Positions 30,131 through 41,504 of a stretch of 64,000 bases of DNA are shown piece by piece. Source of the stretch: Nothophaeocryptopus gaeumannii (lineage: Eukaryota > Ascomycota > Dothideomycetes > Mycosphaerellales > Mycosphaerellaceae). The notes under the pieces were generated by a model. The model was not told the origin of the DNA. It ran no database searches and saw only the letters and a list, made by a program, of their open reading frames with translations. The stretch is from contig JASISA010000023.1 of the NCBI GenBank assembly GCA_031771865.1, positions 1,612,001 to 1,676,000 of the forward strand. The letters run 5' to 3'. Made by a program: the position numbers and the translations under genes. Numbering within the stretch: the stretch's first letter is position 1; each line of letters opens with the position of its first letter.

Positions 30131-32197
30131 CTACTCATCCCTGAACTTCCACTTCCCTCCCTCCCGCATGGCTTCGCGATGCCTCTCTGCAACTTCAGCT
30201 CTCATCATCTCGTGAGCCTTTTGCCGGTCACTCTCCGCTTCCTGTGTGGTCGGAAAATCAGTCCTCCAGAAACCTGGCGGCGAGCTGCGCCGCTCAAAAG
30301 CCTGTCGATGTTTGCCAAATTCTTGTGCAAAACAATGCGCATGAGCCTGTAGCGTGACCTTCTTCCTCTCATCTGGGTCATGCCTGCTCATGATCTCCCG
30401 GAATTGTAGACCCAGATACGCCTCAAGAGCTTGTGCATCGCTTTTGCCAGAGAGCCTGGCACCGCCCATGGTGACGGCCTTTTGCAGAGCGCCACCGCAA
30501 CAATCAGGCTTGGTGCAAGTATGCAAATTTCTTCGTGCATCTCGTCCGCGCAGAGTATCAGCGAATGCAAATTCAGATTCCAGATACTTGGGATTCACCC
30601 TGAAATCCTCGAGCTTAAGGGTCTTCACATCGCGGAGTCGCAACGGCTCTTCCTCTGGCCGTACAGGCGGCGGCGACTTTTCGATTCCGGCTGGTCGCAT
30701 ACCACCATTGGAGCGCTTGATGGGTGATGTCGATTTCGAGACCGAGATCGGGGTCCTGAGCTGAGCCGGCGTACGTGCATGAAGTTCCTTCGCGGCAGTG
30801 TTACGTACGAGACGCTGCAGGTTTGGCGTCCGTTCTGGCGACTGCTCCTTAAGCATATCCTCCAGTCGAGCGTCCGCTTCTGCTGAGATCGCAATCTTTC
30901 TGTTGTTGTTCGTGGCGTTTAGCTGACTGGACTCATCGCCAGCCTCAGACAAGATCGCGACATGGTCCTTCGCCCCTATCCGCCTTCGCTTATGTTGATT
31001 CGAGTCGTCTCTTGTTCGCGCAGACGGAACATTGGGGCTGATTGGCTGCAACACAGCAGGGCTATGAGGCATGGAAACGCGTTGCATTGAGTCTTTTGTC
31101 CAAAGCCTGACACCCAATCGGCCGTCTGTGTCAGGCTCAGATGTGATAGGCTCATACTGCGCTTCGATGGCACTGTCTGAAAGTGAAGATGCTGCTCGGC
31201 TCAGTCGTGGTATGAGCTCCAACCCTTCAGACGTGGCGCGACCTCGTAGATCATTGACTCGCCTTGACCGACGTGGCGTGACCATCTCAGTTCCGACGGG
31301 ATCAAGATCAGATGTTGCTTTCTGAAGAGTCCGTTCAGGGGTCTGCCTGGTTTGATCTGGCGGATCTGATGAGAGCTCGATTGCGTTACTCGGAAAACCT
31401 GGCTCCTGCTTAATGCGCCTCGTTGGTGGCTCGGCTGCCGCGTGACATCCAGCTTTGCGCTTCAATGAGCGCGCAGAAATGAACACTGGTCCCTCCTCGT
31501 CAGCTGATCCATTGTTTGCTGGCGAACTGGGAGCCCTCTGGTCCTCCTCGGGTACAACAGTTGTCTGGCTCGATGTAGTGCGGAACACGTGAGATGCTTG
31601 CTCGGTATGCTGTTGTTCTTGTCCAATCATACCGCGCAAGCTCGGCGGAGTTGATGGAAGAGGAGAAGAAGCATCTGCAATGGCTGCTGCTCGTTTCACA
31701 ATTTGCAAATGTCCGTTGATGACAGGCTGCGGAAATGCACTTCCATCCTTGTGATTTTGCGCGTGAATATCGTGACGACCAGTGGTAAATCCGCTCGGTT
31801 GATTCGTTCCTGGACTCGCATACTGTTGGCGCTCCTGTTCCTTGCGCTCGGCATATTGTTTCCACTGCTTTGCTCGGTCCTTGGTTTCTCTGGCTTTCTG
31901 GCGAACATTCTTGATCTCCTGCTGACATCCTGCATGCTGAGATTCCAACGTTTCAAATTGGGATTGCAGTTCAGCATAACGCCGGCTCAAGTTCTCGAAT
32001 GCATCTGTCGAGGATGTTGACTGTAAAGTCGAGGAAGCATTGGACGCGCCACCCTCGCGTTGCCGTTGTTGGAGTGCTTCCAGTTGCGCCTTCAACGACA
32101 CGTTCTCAGCCTCGAGGTTGTCGATCTTGAGGAACGCTCTACCTAGAGCAGCCTCAACATCGCGAAGCCGTTCTGCCATACTCAATTCTTCCTCCAC
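30131..32197 (-). CDS. DNA end-resection factor Sae2/CtIP/Ctp1-like
   Basis: Predicted nuclear cofactor of the Mre11-Rad50-Nbs1/Xrs2 complex that starts resection of DNA double-strand breaks. One exon encodes 688 residues. The C-terminal 145 residues carry the conserved CtIP/Sae2 domain: KLEDFRVNPKYLE, a Cys-rich CTKPDCC element, EFGKHRQAFERR (the RHR-type DNA-binding element) and SPPGFWRTDFPTTQE, which is nearly invariant in the family. Residues about 6-45 and 75-125 form heptad-rich coiled coils used for oligomerisation. The middle is disordered with many Ser/Thr-Pro sites, as expected for a cyclin-kinase and checkpoint target. Length is larger than yeast Sae2 and near that of filamentous-fungal members. 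Confidence 0.9.
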   Translation of the reverse strand: MEEELSMAERLRDVEAALGRAFLKIDNLEAENVSLKAQLEALQQRQREGGASNASSTLQSTSSTDAFENLSRRYAELQSQFETLESQHAGCQQEIKNVRQKARETKDRAKQWKQYAERKEQERQQYASPGTNQPSGFTTGRHDIHAQNHKDGSAFPQPVINGHLQIVKRAAAIADASSPLPSTPPSLRGMIGQEQQHTEQASHVFRTTSSQTTVVPEEDQRAPSSPANNGSADEEGPVFISARSLKRKAGCHAAAEPPTRRIKQEPGFPSNAIELSSDPPDQTRQTPERTLQKATSDLDPVGTEMVTPRRSRRVNDLRGRATSEGLELIPRLSRAASSLSDSAIEAQYEPITSEPDTDGRLGVRLWTKDSMQRVSMPHSPAVLQPISPNVPSARTRDDSNQHKRRRIGAKDHVAILSEAGDESSQLNATNNNRKIAISAEADARLEDMLKEQSPERTPNLQRLVRNTAAKELHARTPAQLRTPISVSKSTSPIKRSNGGMRPAGIEKSPPPVRPEEEPLRLRDVKTLKLEDFRVNPKYLESEFAFADTLRGRDARRNLHTCTKPDCCGGALQKAVTMGGARLSGKSDAQALEAYLGLQFREIMSRHDPDERKKVTLQAHAHCFAQEFGKHRQAFERRSSPPGFWRTDFPTTQEAESDRQKAHEMMRAEVAERHREAMREGGKWKFRDE

Positions 32198-32493
32198 GAT
32201 ACCGCGTTGTTCGTCACAACGTCATTGGTTGAGACGATACGTCCAGAGTCTGATTATATTCAACGGCCAGGGTCGAGGAGAGGCTATTTCGGGTTTCCAT
32301 TCAATGACGAAGCATCCGGTTGCGAGGACATAGGATGGGTTATGCCGTTCGCGGTGAGAGAAGTTGGAAAGCAAGGCCAGAGCCAGACAACAAGAAAGCC
32401 CGAGGCAGACGCGATGCTTCGCGTTGACAAGGTTCGGCGCCGATCGAGCTTGCCGAACTCCCGAGATGCCTAATCACGTGTCGAGCTGCCACA
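32198..32493. promoter_or_regulatory. Divergent promoter region, Sae2-like / F-box
   Basis: 296 bases between the starts of two divergent genes. No specific motif was recognised. Confidence 0.4.
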
Positions 32494-34283
32494 ATGAGAT
32501 CAAGCGCCACACGACTTGAACCTCCTCCTTCTCACCGCTCTCCAACATCGTCGCGACGAACAAGCCATATGAAGCGGGCAAGGGAAGAAGATGATGCGCC
32601 TGAAGGGAGACCTGATAAGCGCTGGCGACCCTCTGCGCCAGATCGCTTGTCCGCGCTGAGCGATGAGCTGCTGTTGAAGGTACTCTCTTTCTTACCCTTG
32701 TCACAACTGGTAGTATGTCAAAGGTATGTCGGGTCTGACGGTGATGGCTTTTCCGATTACAGCGCTGAACAAGCAGACTCTCTCACAAATATCAAGTACT
32801 GGCTGGAGACAATCAGATCTGGAAAGCCCAGTATTACGAACGATTCGTGAGACCGCGGGCTAGCAGACTTCCAGGATTGAAAGACGTCTGCGCATCGAAC
32901 GAGAACCTCCATTTTGTATCGAAGACATCGAGATGGCTCGACGAAGATCATCTCGACAAGAGCGGGCGCAAAACGAATTGGAAGAGACAGTACAAGTTGC
33001 GGCACAATTGGACCAGCGGCAGCTGTGCTGTAAATGAGATCCCAGTCGCAGAACGCGAATCCATACCTCCTGTTCTGGTTCAGATGTCTGAGGGCATTAT
33101 CTACGTGGCGGACAAGGAAGATGGGTTACGCGCATGGAACGCCAAGGGGGAAAGAGACATGATTGCATATATGAAGCTGCCTCTTTCTAAGATACCCACA
33201 TCATCGGCAGTCGACAGCAAGACTGCTGGAAAGGCGAGAACAAGGTTACTTCTCGGATTCGAGGACGGATCATTCAGCATATATGTGCTGGATCAGCGCG
33301 AGCGCAAGTTCGTCCATCAGTACACCCACCAGCCTTCATCAAATGGAGTTCTTGCTGCAGTAGCGATATGCTGGCCGTATGCGGTCTCAATGACAGCAAC
33401 GCAGCTTCTATCTCTTTACTGTTTCAAGGATGATGGCGAAGACGGCCCAAAGGACGAGATTCGTGACCCGCCGCGGTTACTCCACTCTCTCAAATCGCAC
33501 ACTGTTTGGCCACCGCTGTCGATCTCACTGAGGACTAGTGTTTCGGCGATCTTCGTATGTGTAGCCTACGCGCTACCTACCTATCTCTCCGGCTGGACAG
33601 TCGGAATCCAAGAAGTCAAGGTGACACCGGAGGGCACCTTACTCGACTCGCGCATAGCGTCCGCGATCGATCAACATTATCGGCCGTTGGCATTCTCTAG
33701 CACGCCGATGATGTATCATCTCACCCCATTCATCTCTGGCGGTATGGGCAACCCAACGTTGGAGATGAGACACATACATTCGAAACCTACCTCCCTATCC
33801 TACACCCACCCCTACTTACTGGTTTCACATCCGGACAATACCCTAACCTTATACCTGGTCACATCAACAGCAGAATCGCTGTCCATCGGTGCAGGCAGTA
33901 GACTGTGGGGTCACACGTCCGCAGTCTCAGGAGCCCATGTTGGTGGACGAGGGAAGGCAGTCTCCATTAGCAGAAGAGGTGACGAACTCCGAGTGTGGGA
34001 ATTGGAGGGCGGGTTCACTTCTTCGGCTGCCCGGAAACGTCTTGCGAGTAACAATCTCAGCGTTCAGGTCAAGCCGGCAAACAGCACGGCCGAGCAGAGC
34101 AGTACTCAGTCAGGACTGGATTTAGTCCACAGTCAGGACAATAGCTTGGTTGGCGAGTTAGATGACGATGTCTCCGAGCTGACTCTGACACGAGGTTGGA
34201 TCGGGTTTGACGAAGAAAACGTCGTGGTGTTGAAGGAGCATACAAAGGGTAGACAGGCTCTCGTGGTTTACGATTTTACGTGA
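32494..34283 (+). CDS. F-box protein with WD-like beta-propeller
   Basis: Predicted substrate receptor of an SCF ubiquitin ligase. Two exons (32494-32723 and 32777-34283, intron 32724-32776) give 578 residues. The F-box covers about residues 50-95 (LSALSDELLLKVLSFLPLSQL, continuing across the splice into LSHKYQVLAGDNQIWKAQYYERF); the continuity of this domain over the junction supports the intron. The remaining 470 residues are beta-rich, with WD-like blades, clearest near the C-terminus (LWGHTSAVSGAHV and DELRVWELEG). The N-terminus has a basic, bipartite-looking segment (KRAREED, RPDKRWRP). The start could instead be the second Met at 32569. The substrate is unknown. Confidence 0.85.
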
Positions 34284-34865
34284 TGTATGAATGAGAAATT
34301 GAAGCTTACATGTGTTAACGAATCGTGATTCTGTTGTCATTACATGCAAATCCTGATGCTCGTTCCTGCCACAACGGTTCCGAAGTGGTCTGGATGTGCC
34401 AGTTCCTGCCTTGCGTTCCTCAGAGGACCCTGAAACCTTAGTTGCTGCCACGTGCATTTAGCGCTGGCTGCCGGCGAACCTAGAATCGCAAGTCTCGACC
34501 TTCTCTCACATCAGGATGAACGTTTTGCATCGACCAGCAGACATTTGACGACTCACGAAGAACGCTCAATCACTCAGGCACCAAGTCCTGACTGCACTAA
34601 TTCATCATCCCCAGTCATCCATCCAGCTTCTTGAGCCGCACGAGCAAACGGAGAGCTCGAGGCGGGTGACGAATTTAGGCGCAGTGTGGAGACGGCGCAA
34701 ACGAGACTGAGAGCTCGGGCCCGCGTTATATTTTCGAACCGTGCGATTCAACATCAGCTGCACCCTTCAACCTTCTGAAACTCCTCACAACCGCCTTGAC
34801 ACCACATCACGCCTGATCACTGGATTTACTTCTATCTACGACATCACGAACACGACACGCTCAAC
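34284..34865. other. Intergenic / promoter of the zinc-knuckle gene
   Basis: About 580 bases. An AT-rich element GTTATATTTTCG near 34724-34735 lies about 135 bases before the next start codon and may serve as core promoter. No gene is supported. Confidence 0.4.
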
Positions 34866-35901
34866 ATGAACAACTTCGGAGCTGCCCCAGGCGGCGGTCG
34901 CGCCTGCTACAACTGTGAGTCGCCTCATTAGGTATCCCATCATCATCATCACAGGTACTCGTCTGGCGGCGGTCACTTGTCCTGTCAAATGTCACACGGG
35001 AATCAGAGATCATTGTCTACCCGGGCTGCCAGACGAGCGCCGACTTCAATCCATGGTCACCGCGTGCCAAGCCTACCGAGAAATCGTTACTGATTTTGCA
35101 TGTAGGCGGCGATGCCTCCCACCAGGCCCGTGAGTGCCCAAACAAAGGCACGCCAGTAAGTTTCCGAACTTCGTATCAATATGGACTGTTCTGACCGCGA
35201 TACAGACCTGCTACAACTGCGGCGGCCAGGGACATCTCAGCCGCGAGTGTACTGAGGCGCCCAAGGAGAAGGTCGGTGCCAAGCAGCTCCTCCTCTTAAC
35301 ACACGGTATTGACACATTTTCTAGGCCTGCTACTCGTGTGGTGAGACCGGACACATGAGCCGCGAATGCCCCCAGGGCGGTCCTCGTGGGGGTGGCGGCG
35401 GCGGCGGCGGCGGCGGCGGCTTCGGCGGCGGCGCTGGCTCCGACCAAGAGTGCTACAAGTGCGGTCAGGTGGGTCACATCGCTCGCAACTGCTCCCAGGG
35501 CGGCGGCTACGGAGGCGGCGGATTCGGCGGTCGTGGCGGACGTGGAGGTTTCGGTGGTGGTTACGGTGGTGGTGCTGGTGCTGGTGCTGGTGGTGGCGGC
35601 GGTGGTGGCCAGGTGAGTCCCAACAACATCCTGCTCTCCTCATTCATACTGACAAATTTCCCAGACTTGCTACACATGCGGTGGCTTTGGCCACATGAGC
35701 CGCGATTGCGTCCAGGGCCAGAAGTGCTACAACTGTGAGTTTCAACACAACCCCAGAGCTCCTGACAGCTTCCGAACTAACCGATTCCCAGGCGGCGAAG
35801 TCGGCCACCTTTCGCGCGAGTGCCCATCTGAGGCCGGCCAGGAGCGCACTTGCTACAAGTGCAAGCAGCCAGGCCACGTCCAGGCTTCGTGCCCCAATTA
35901 G
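34866..35901 (+). CDS. GIS2: CCHC zinc-knuckle nucleic-acid-binding protein (GIS2/CNBP/Byr3-like)
   Basis: Single-stranded nucleic-acid-binding protein of the CNBP family, which in yeasts acts in mRNA translation and stress-granule biology. Six exons (34866-34914, 35106-35155, 35206-35271, 35325-35612, 35665-35734, 35792-35901) give 210 residues with seven CCHC knuckles: CYNCGGDASHQAREC, CYNCGGQGHLSREC, CYSCGETGHMSREC, CYKCGQVGHIARNC, CYTCGGFGHMSRDC, CYNCGEVGHLSREC and CYKCKQPGHVQASC. A Gly/Arg-rich RGG-type spacer sits between knuckles 4 and 5, with a polyglycine run between 3 and 4. The first knuckle has an Ala-Ser insertion in place of Gly before the zinc His. Intron 1 (34915-35105, 191 bases) is far longer than others in the window. 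Introns 1 and 5 interrupt the same Cys codon of a knuckle. Confidence 0.93.
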
Positions 35902-37374
35902 ACGATTTCATGACGTTACGACCTGAAGACTACCAAATCTTGCATATCGTGCCGCCAAAAATCGACAGCAGCAGGGCCTTCCCTGGATTGATGACGACCT
36001 TGACCGGGAGCCGGGCAATCGAAGTTGGTGCAATGCAGCGGCGGAAGGAAAGCTTCTAAAGTAAAGCAAAAAAGGAACGGTGTCGCGGGAGGGTCTGGTC
36101 TATGGGTCATCCGGGTCGGCGTAATCAGCAATGCAGAATCACGAGCAAACTCGCTCGCTACGAGTCAGCGGGCCTTGTATTGATCTCATCTTGGCTTGAG
36201 CCAAGGAGGTCGTGGTCCTGGCGTATCTAGCGAGTATTGGGTGCAAAGGCCGGAGCTATTCCAGCACACAAAGTACGTACACGGGTTGAAATTGAAGAAA
36301 AGGGCATGGATTGCCAAATGAACTTGTCGATTGCGTCTTGTCCTCAACCGTCCTTGGTAATCGTTGTAAATGTGAAGAGGAGATAAAAAGGAACGAAGAC
36401 GTTGCAAGCGTTTTCGCAAGGGCGTTCGCAATCGAAACCTTGATGGAACCTTGATGGCACCAGAGCCAAGCCATGTTCGCAATCCCTCCGCTGACCTCAC
36501 CTCGTCTCTTTCGACCCACACACATCATCAGCAAAAGCAATACGACATGTTCCAGATCTACACAGCCGTACCTAGCAAAATTTCCCAGAAACTAAAGACG
36601 CGTCTGTCTAACATCATCTCCTCTGACAGTGGACTCAACAATCTGGAGTTCGGAACAGCTGACATACAAGCTCTTGAATTGCGAGGGACTTCATCTCTTC
36701 ACATGTCACGAACGCTTCTCAGCGGGAAGAATATGACGGAATCAGCTGAATGCTCATATGGCATTGCACTGACTGCGTGTCTATTACGGCGAAAGCGTGC
36801 GCAGGCTCTGCAGGCTCTGCAGTCTCGTGACAGATCAGCGTGATGTCCGAGGCGGAGAAAGCTGCGACAAGTACAAACTCAGCTCTGCCCAACGATGTGA
36901 ACGTCGAAAAGGCGCACTTCTCGTAGCCGCAGAATCTTCTCCGTGCCGTTATTAGTAGTCTTGCTCCGCAGAAGTGCTAAGGTACGTTAGCAGCAAGTCA
37001 AGGACCAGATTAGATAACGCCCACAAAGAGGGAATGTGGAATCTTGGTGGCAGTCTGTAAGTATAGATGTTGGATTGATGGTGCTATGTAGTATATTCTG
37101 CATTTTTCTTTCTCAACGTGTTCGTTCTGACTGGTTCGATATTTGCTCGTCCTGTCTGGTTCGTAACTTGCCGATTCCGTACGTTGCCGTAAAGTCGTTT
37201 CCTTCTCCTGTTGATATCGTACAGATAGCTTCAAATAGAAGCCGAACAATCGGAGCATTCATAGCAAGTCCCAGTCTTTGCTCGAAGTTTCTCGCTTGTT
37301 CGAGATGTCGCAGATGAGTGCTCCCTCGTCTTCTCCCTCTCCTTCTCCTTCTCTTCCGACCTCCTCGTCATTCT
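35902..37374. other. Long intergenic stretch; one doubtful open frame
   Basis: About 1.5 kb. A 130-codon plus-strand frame (36451-36843) begins with a His/Gln-rich segment and has no recognisable domain, so I do not call it a gene. At 37318-37380 the plus strand is strongly pyrimidine-rich, i.e. purine-rich downstream of the GTPase coding end. Confidence 0.35.
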
Positions 37375-40369
37375 TCAATTGCTACTGGCAGCGCGCTCGA
37401 AAGCCTCGCACTTGTCAAGGTGGCTCTTGAGCTCGCCTTCGATGATAGAGTTGGCCTTGCGCATAGCCTCTTGAAGCCTCGCAACTGCCTCCGGGTGCCC
37501 TTCGACCTTGGCAGGCTCGCCGGGGTTCTTGAAGCGCTTGTCGAATTGCTCCATGATCCCATCGAAGCGGTCCAGTACGACTTTCTTACCACTGCCATCC
37601 TTCCAGCTGCGATCCTCCTGGAGGCTACCATCGGTCCAGATTTTGAGCTTTGCTTCAAGTGACCACTTGCCAATGCTGCCGACCTCCTCAAAAGCGCTCC
37701 GCTCTTGGCTACCCTGTAGGGAGGACCTTAGAAGGTCAATCCGACCTCTGGTGATGCTGCCGGTTTTGGGACCTTTTGCCTTGCGCTTCTTCTTCTTGCC
37801 CTTTGCCACTGCATAGTTAGCAGCAGTCAGGTTCTTGCAGGTCTCGTACGTCTTATCCATCGCTTGCTTGATGTAGGAGTCGCTGAAGTCGTCCTGCGGA
37901 GGTAGCGAAGCGCAGTGACGAATTTCGTCAATGGTGTCTTGCAAGTCCTGGAACTCCTTGTCCAGGTCGCTGGTGATGAGGACAGCGGTGTTTTGAATAT
38001 GCCGGCCGAACTCCTTGCGTCCCTCCATACCCTTCGAGTGCTCAGAGTCGTTGATGTTTTAGCGCAGCTTCTTGAGCTCGTCTGTGATGCTCAGCATGAA
38101 GTTTCGAAAGATCGCCTCAGCCTGGTCTCGAAGTTTGTCGAAGGCGACAATTAGGTCCTTTCCAATAATGTCAAGAAGGTCCGCGTTCCAGTCAATGATA
38201 ATGTTCTTCTTCTTGTTCTTCTTCCAGTAGCCTCCACGGGTGCACATTGCTTTGAACGTGCTAGCACTCAACTCGCCCCACTCCTCGAGCGTGTCGTTGA
38301 CCTTTTGGCGCCACGCCTCACGCTGCGACTTGATGGTTTCCATCACCGTTTCATCATACGCCTGGAGGAGGTCTTCCCTGAATTCGACTAAGATGGCCTG
38401 CTTGTTCTCGATCCACCTGGAAAGAACCATACGAAGATCTTCTCTTCTCTCTACGGAAGACCGCGTGAGAATACCGTGCATGCGGCTGAAGATCCAAGGT
38501 AACTTGATTGTTCCGATGCGCTTCAAAGCAGTGAAGTTACCGCCGGCAGAGCGTCGTAGAAGCTCCTGGCGAAGAGCTGGAATTCCAGTTCCCTCTTTCG
38601 ACAGGAAGGCAAGCTCCTTGCCGTCATTTTTGAGGTGTTTCTGATACTCCGTGTTCGAGATGGGATAGACTTCCAACATGGGCGAGTGTGCTGATTTACT
38701 GATCTTCCTCTTCAAAAGGGGGCAGAGATCGTCCTTCAGTAGCTCGCAACGAATGATGATGTGTGTCTCTCTCTCAGCATTCTTGGCTTCCTTGAGTTCA
38801 GCGTCTAGACTGACCACGCGGGTAGCCTCCTCTCGAAATTGGCGAAGCAGGATGATGTCGTCCAGGCCATTCCCAGCGGCGTCCCTGGCTGCCGTGGCGT
38901 TGGCAATGGAGCTCTCAAGGTCGGAGATGCGCTTCTCGATAAGCTTGATCCGCTTGATTTGGTCTTCGTCCAACTGACTTCTATGATCGGCATCCATATT
39001 CTTCTGCTCATCGATCTTGGTGACGACCAGAAAGACATCTTTCATCTTGTTAAGCCGGACGCATTTGCGCAGTAGATCATGAAGATCGGTGTTGTCCACA
39101 GCGCGGTTGTGATTGACGACAATGAGAACGGGGCCCGCCTGCTTGATGTAGCGCTCTGCGCTCTGCACGACATGCAAATTTGCATCTCCGACACCAGGCG
39201 TGTCCGCGAGAACAAGCCCACTTAGCCGCAGAACATTGCCCGGAACACGCACGAGGATCTTCTCGTAGAAAGCCCAGGCGCAGGACGCATTTCGATGTTG
39301 GCGGACGTATGATGGCCGACTGACCTGCTTGAGCTTGGCCTGTAGATCAGCGATACCCAGGCATTCGTACGTTCGAATACTCGGAACCTCTCTCTGCTCC
39401 TGTGAAATGTCAGTCAATGCATGTAGAGGTGCAAGTAGGCATGCTAGTCCTGCAACTTACCTGCTTTATAACAGCCTTTACCCTTTCGACGATATCGTCG
39501 ATCAGCTTGTATATGCCGTTCTCTTGACTCCAGCACTCTTTCTGAAGATATGCTTCCGTCTTGTCCGTAGTCTTGAACGCACTTTCTTCTGATTGAGCAT
39601 CTCGCTGAGCTCATCATCTGCGTCCTCATCATCGTCTTCTTCATCCTCGTCCTCTTCGCCATCATTGCCCTCTTCGAAAGCGATGGCTTTTTGGATATTT
39701 GCGATGAAGCGCTTAACAGTATCCTCGATTGTTTTCTCATCGTGGAAATGTACTTCGATGCTGTATTCAGCTGTCTGGTTCGGCAGAGGCGCAGCGAACT
39801 CTGTCGTGACGTAGGTACCTCTCTTGCCGCCTATGTCGTGCTCGTACGCAGTCTTGGTCTGGTCCATGAGGCTGTTGAGGCTGGACGACTTCCCTTTGCC
39901 AGTTGCACCTAGACAGGAGGTTGGTCCATCATCTGGGTACAGGTCTGATGGCGAGTAGCAAACATTAAGCCCGTCATCGCCCTCGCAGGCTCTGACAAGA
40001 TCCGGGTGTTCATAGCCATATTCAGTCTTGACCTGATCGATCTCGATTCGGAAGCCACAGACTATGCCACTTACGATCTTCTCTGCGGCTTTGAATGACG
40101 GGTGGAAGACAGCAAGTGGCGGAAAGTCCGTACGGGTCTGGTCTTCGGCGAGACCGGAGGACGTGAAACTGTAGGTGGATGTGGCGGTCGAGGTAGAGGT
40201 GGTAGTCGTCTTCTGGCTAGCAAGTCGAGGACGCTTGTCATCTGGAACGTGTCAGTGGCGTGCCATGGAGAGATCGCGCGCAGGTCTTACCACGACCGTC
40301 CTCGCCTTCGTTCGGCTGGACGAAGAGAGCGCCACCAAGGCGCTTCGTGCCCTGGCTGTCGGAAGCCAT
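37375..40369 (-). pseudogene. Disrupted dynamin-like large GTPase (SLIP-GC-like)
   Basis: Gene for a large GTPase with dynamin-like coiled-coil body. Exon 1 (40291-40369) starts MASDSQGTKRLGG and joins over an intron (40242-40290) to a Ser/Thr-rich segment. The P-loop GATGKGKSS is encoded at 39883-39909, switch motif DTPGVGD and base-specificity motif TKID follow in the exon after an intron at 39400-39460. Two lesions are visible. Near 39590-39610 the frame must change (SEMLNQ to A-Q-S-E-E-S-A-F-K) without room for an intron. At 38059-38061 an in-frame TAA (Arg-stop-Asn) interrupts the helical C-terminal part, which continues in the same frame for 217 codons to 37375. Recent pseudogene, truncated allele or assembly errors are all possible. 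The strand upstream of the P-loop lacks the expected hydrophobic beta strand, so the 39910-40240 exon model is uncertain. Confidence 0.7.
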
Positions 40370-41504
40370 GGTTTAGTTGATGCGTTGGTGAGGCGGAAGT
40401 AGCGGAGCGCAACTTGGTGTTTCAAGAGCGGTGCGATATGGATTGAGCCTCGATGCGATCTCAGCCGATGGCACTGGACGCCGATGTGCTAGTGCAGTAT
40501 AGTCGTAGCGTCAACAAAGCCTCAATAGATGTGAGTCGAAGCGAAGTCGATGTCGTTGTATTCGACAGAGACAAAGTCGAGATTGAAGATGTAGAAGAAG
40601 CGGTGACTGTTTGTAGAACAATCGAGAAGCGCTCCAGAGTCTTTGCATGTGATCGCAGCGAGTGAGCGATGCAAGTGCCACCCCTGCTCTCCGTTGCAAG
40701 GTTGCTGGCTGGCGTTAAGAGCAGCCAGAGAGCTCCGAACGCTCACTTGAGCTCAGTGATCGTAGATGCGGTGACCAATCGCAACCTTGGTAGTGTGCTG
40801 TGAAGCGTAGGCGGCCTCAATGGACCAAATCGACGGCGAGTTTGCTCTCGCGGCGGCGCAGTAGGGTGAAGAGCGGCGAAGTCGCTGAAGTGTAGGAAAG
40901 CAAGTAGTGCAAAGTTGTTGAAGTAGGTCCAAAGCGTGCAGCAGGTGGACGAAAGTGTGGTGATGTTCGTGGATTGAATTGAAAGCCGAATTTTCATACT
41001 TGGCCATTGAATGATACTGCTAGACTTCACATGCACAATGCGCGGCGCCACTCTGATTGGCTAGGCAAGCCGCATGCACGGCAGAAGCTGCGTAGAATAG
41101 AGCCCTGGTTTGAGCGATAGAGTCTGCGCCCGTGTCCAGGGGCGAGATATTGAAGTATGTGCTCAGCTGCTTGATGGGAGACTTGTCGAAGAGAAGCTTG
41201 CCTTGAGCAGAGAGTGAGGAATTGAAAGAGAGTAATGAGTTGTGTGAACGTAGCCACTGTATCGTAATGCCATTCGCAGAGTCAGCCACGTATTGAGTAT
41301 GTTGTACTGACCTGTTGACGAGCATGTAGTGAGAGCTTGATCCAGCCGCATTTTCGATAGTAGCCAATGTCCAGTCCGCATTCCAATTACCATTGTCAAT
41401 CCTCACCCTCCCCCCAAACAAACCGATCATCTTTTCGAAACGCCAGACAACTTCTCTCCAACTCTTGACAACAAGGTAGGCGGACAGTGCCAGACGACTT
41501 TTTA
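40370..41504. other. Intergenic with doubtful open frames
   Basis: About 1.1 kb. Minus-strand frames at 41020-41430 (136 codons) and 40753-41007 (84 codons) have moderately protein-like composition. A GT-AG pair at about 41271-41325 lies inside the first, but no domain is recognised. I leave them as possible short genes only. Confidence 0.3.

Noticed and set aside
35296..35698. Arg/His-rich frames on both strands over the zinc-knuckle gene
   Set aside because: They arise from the GGC/GGT glycine repeats of the real gene read in other frames.
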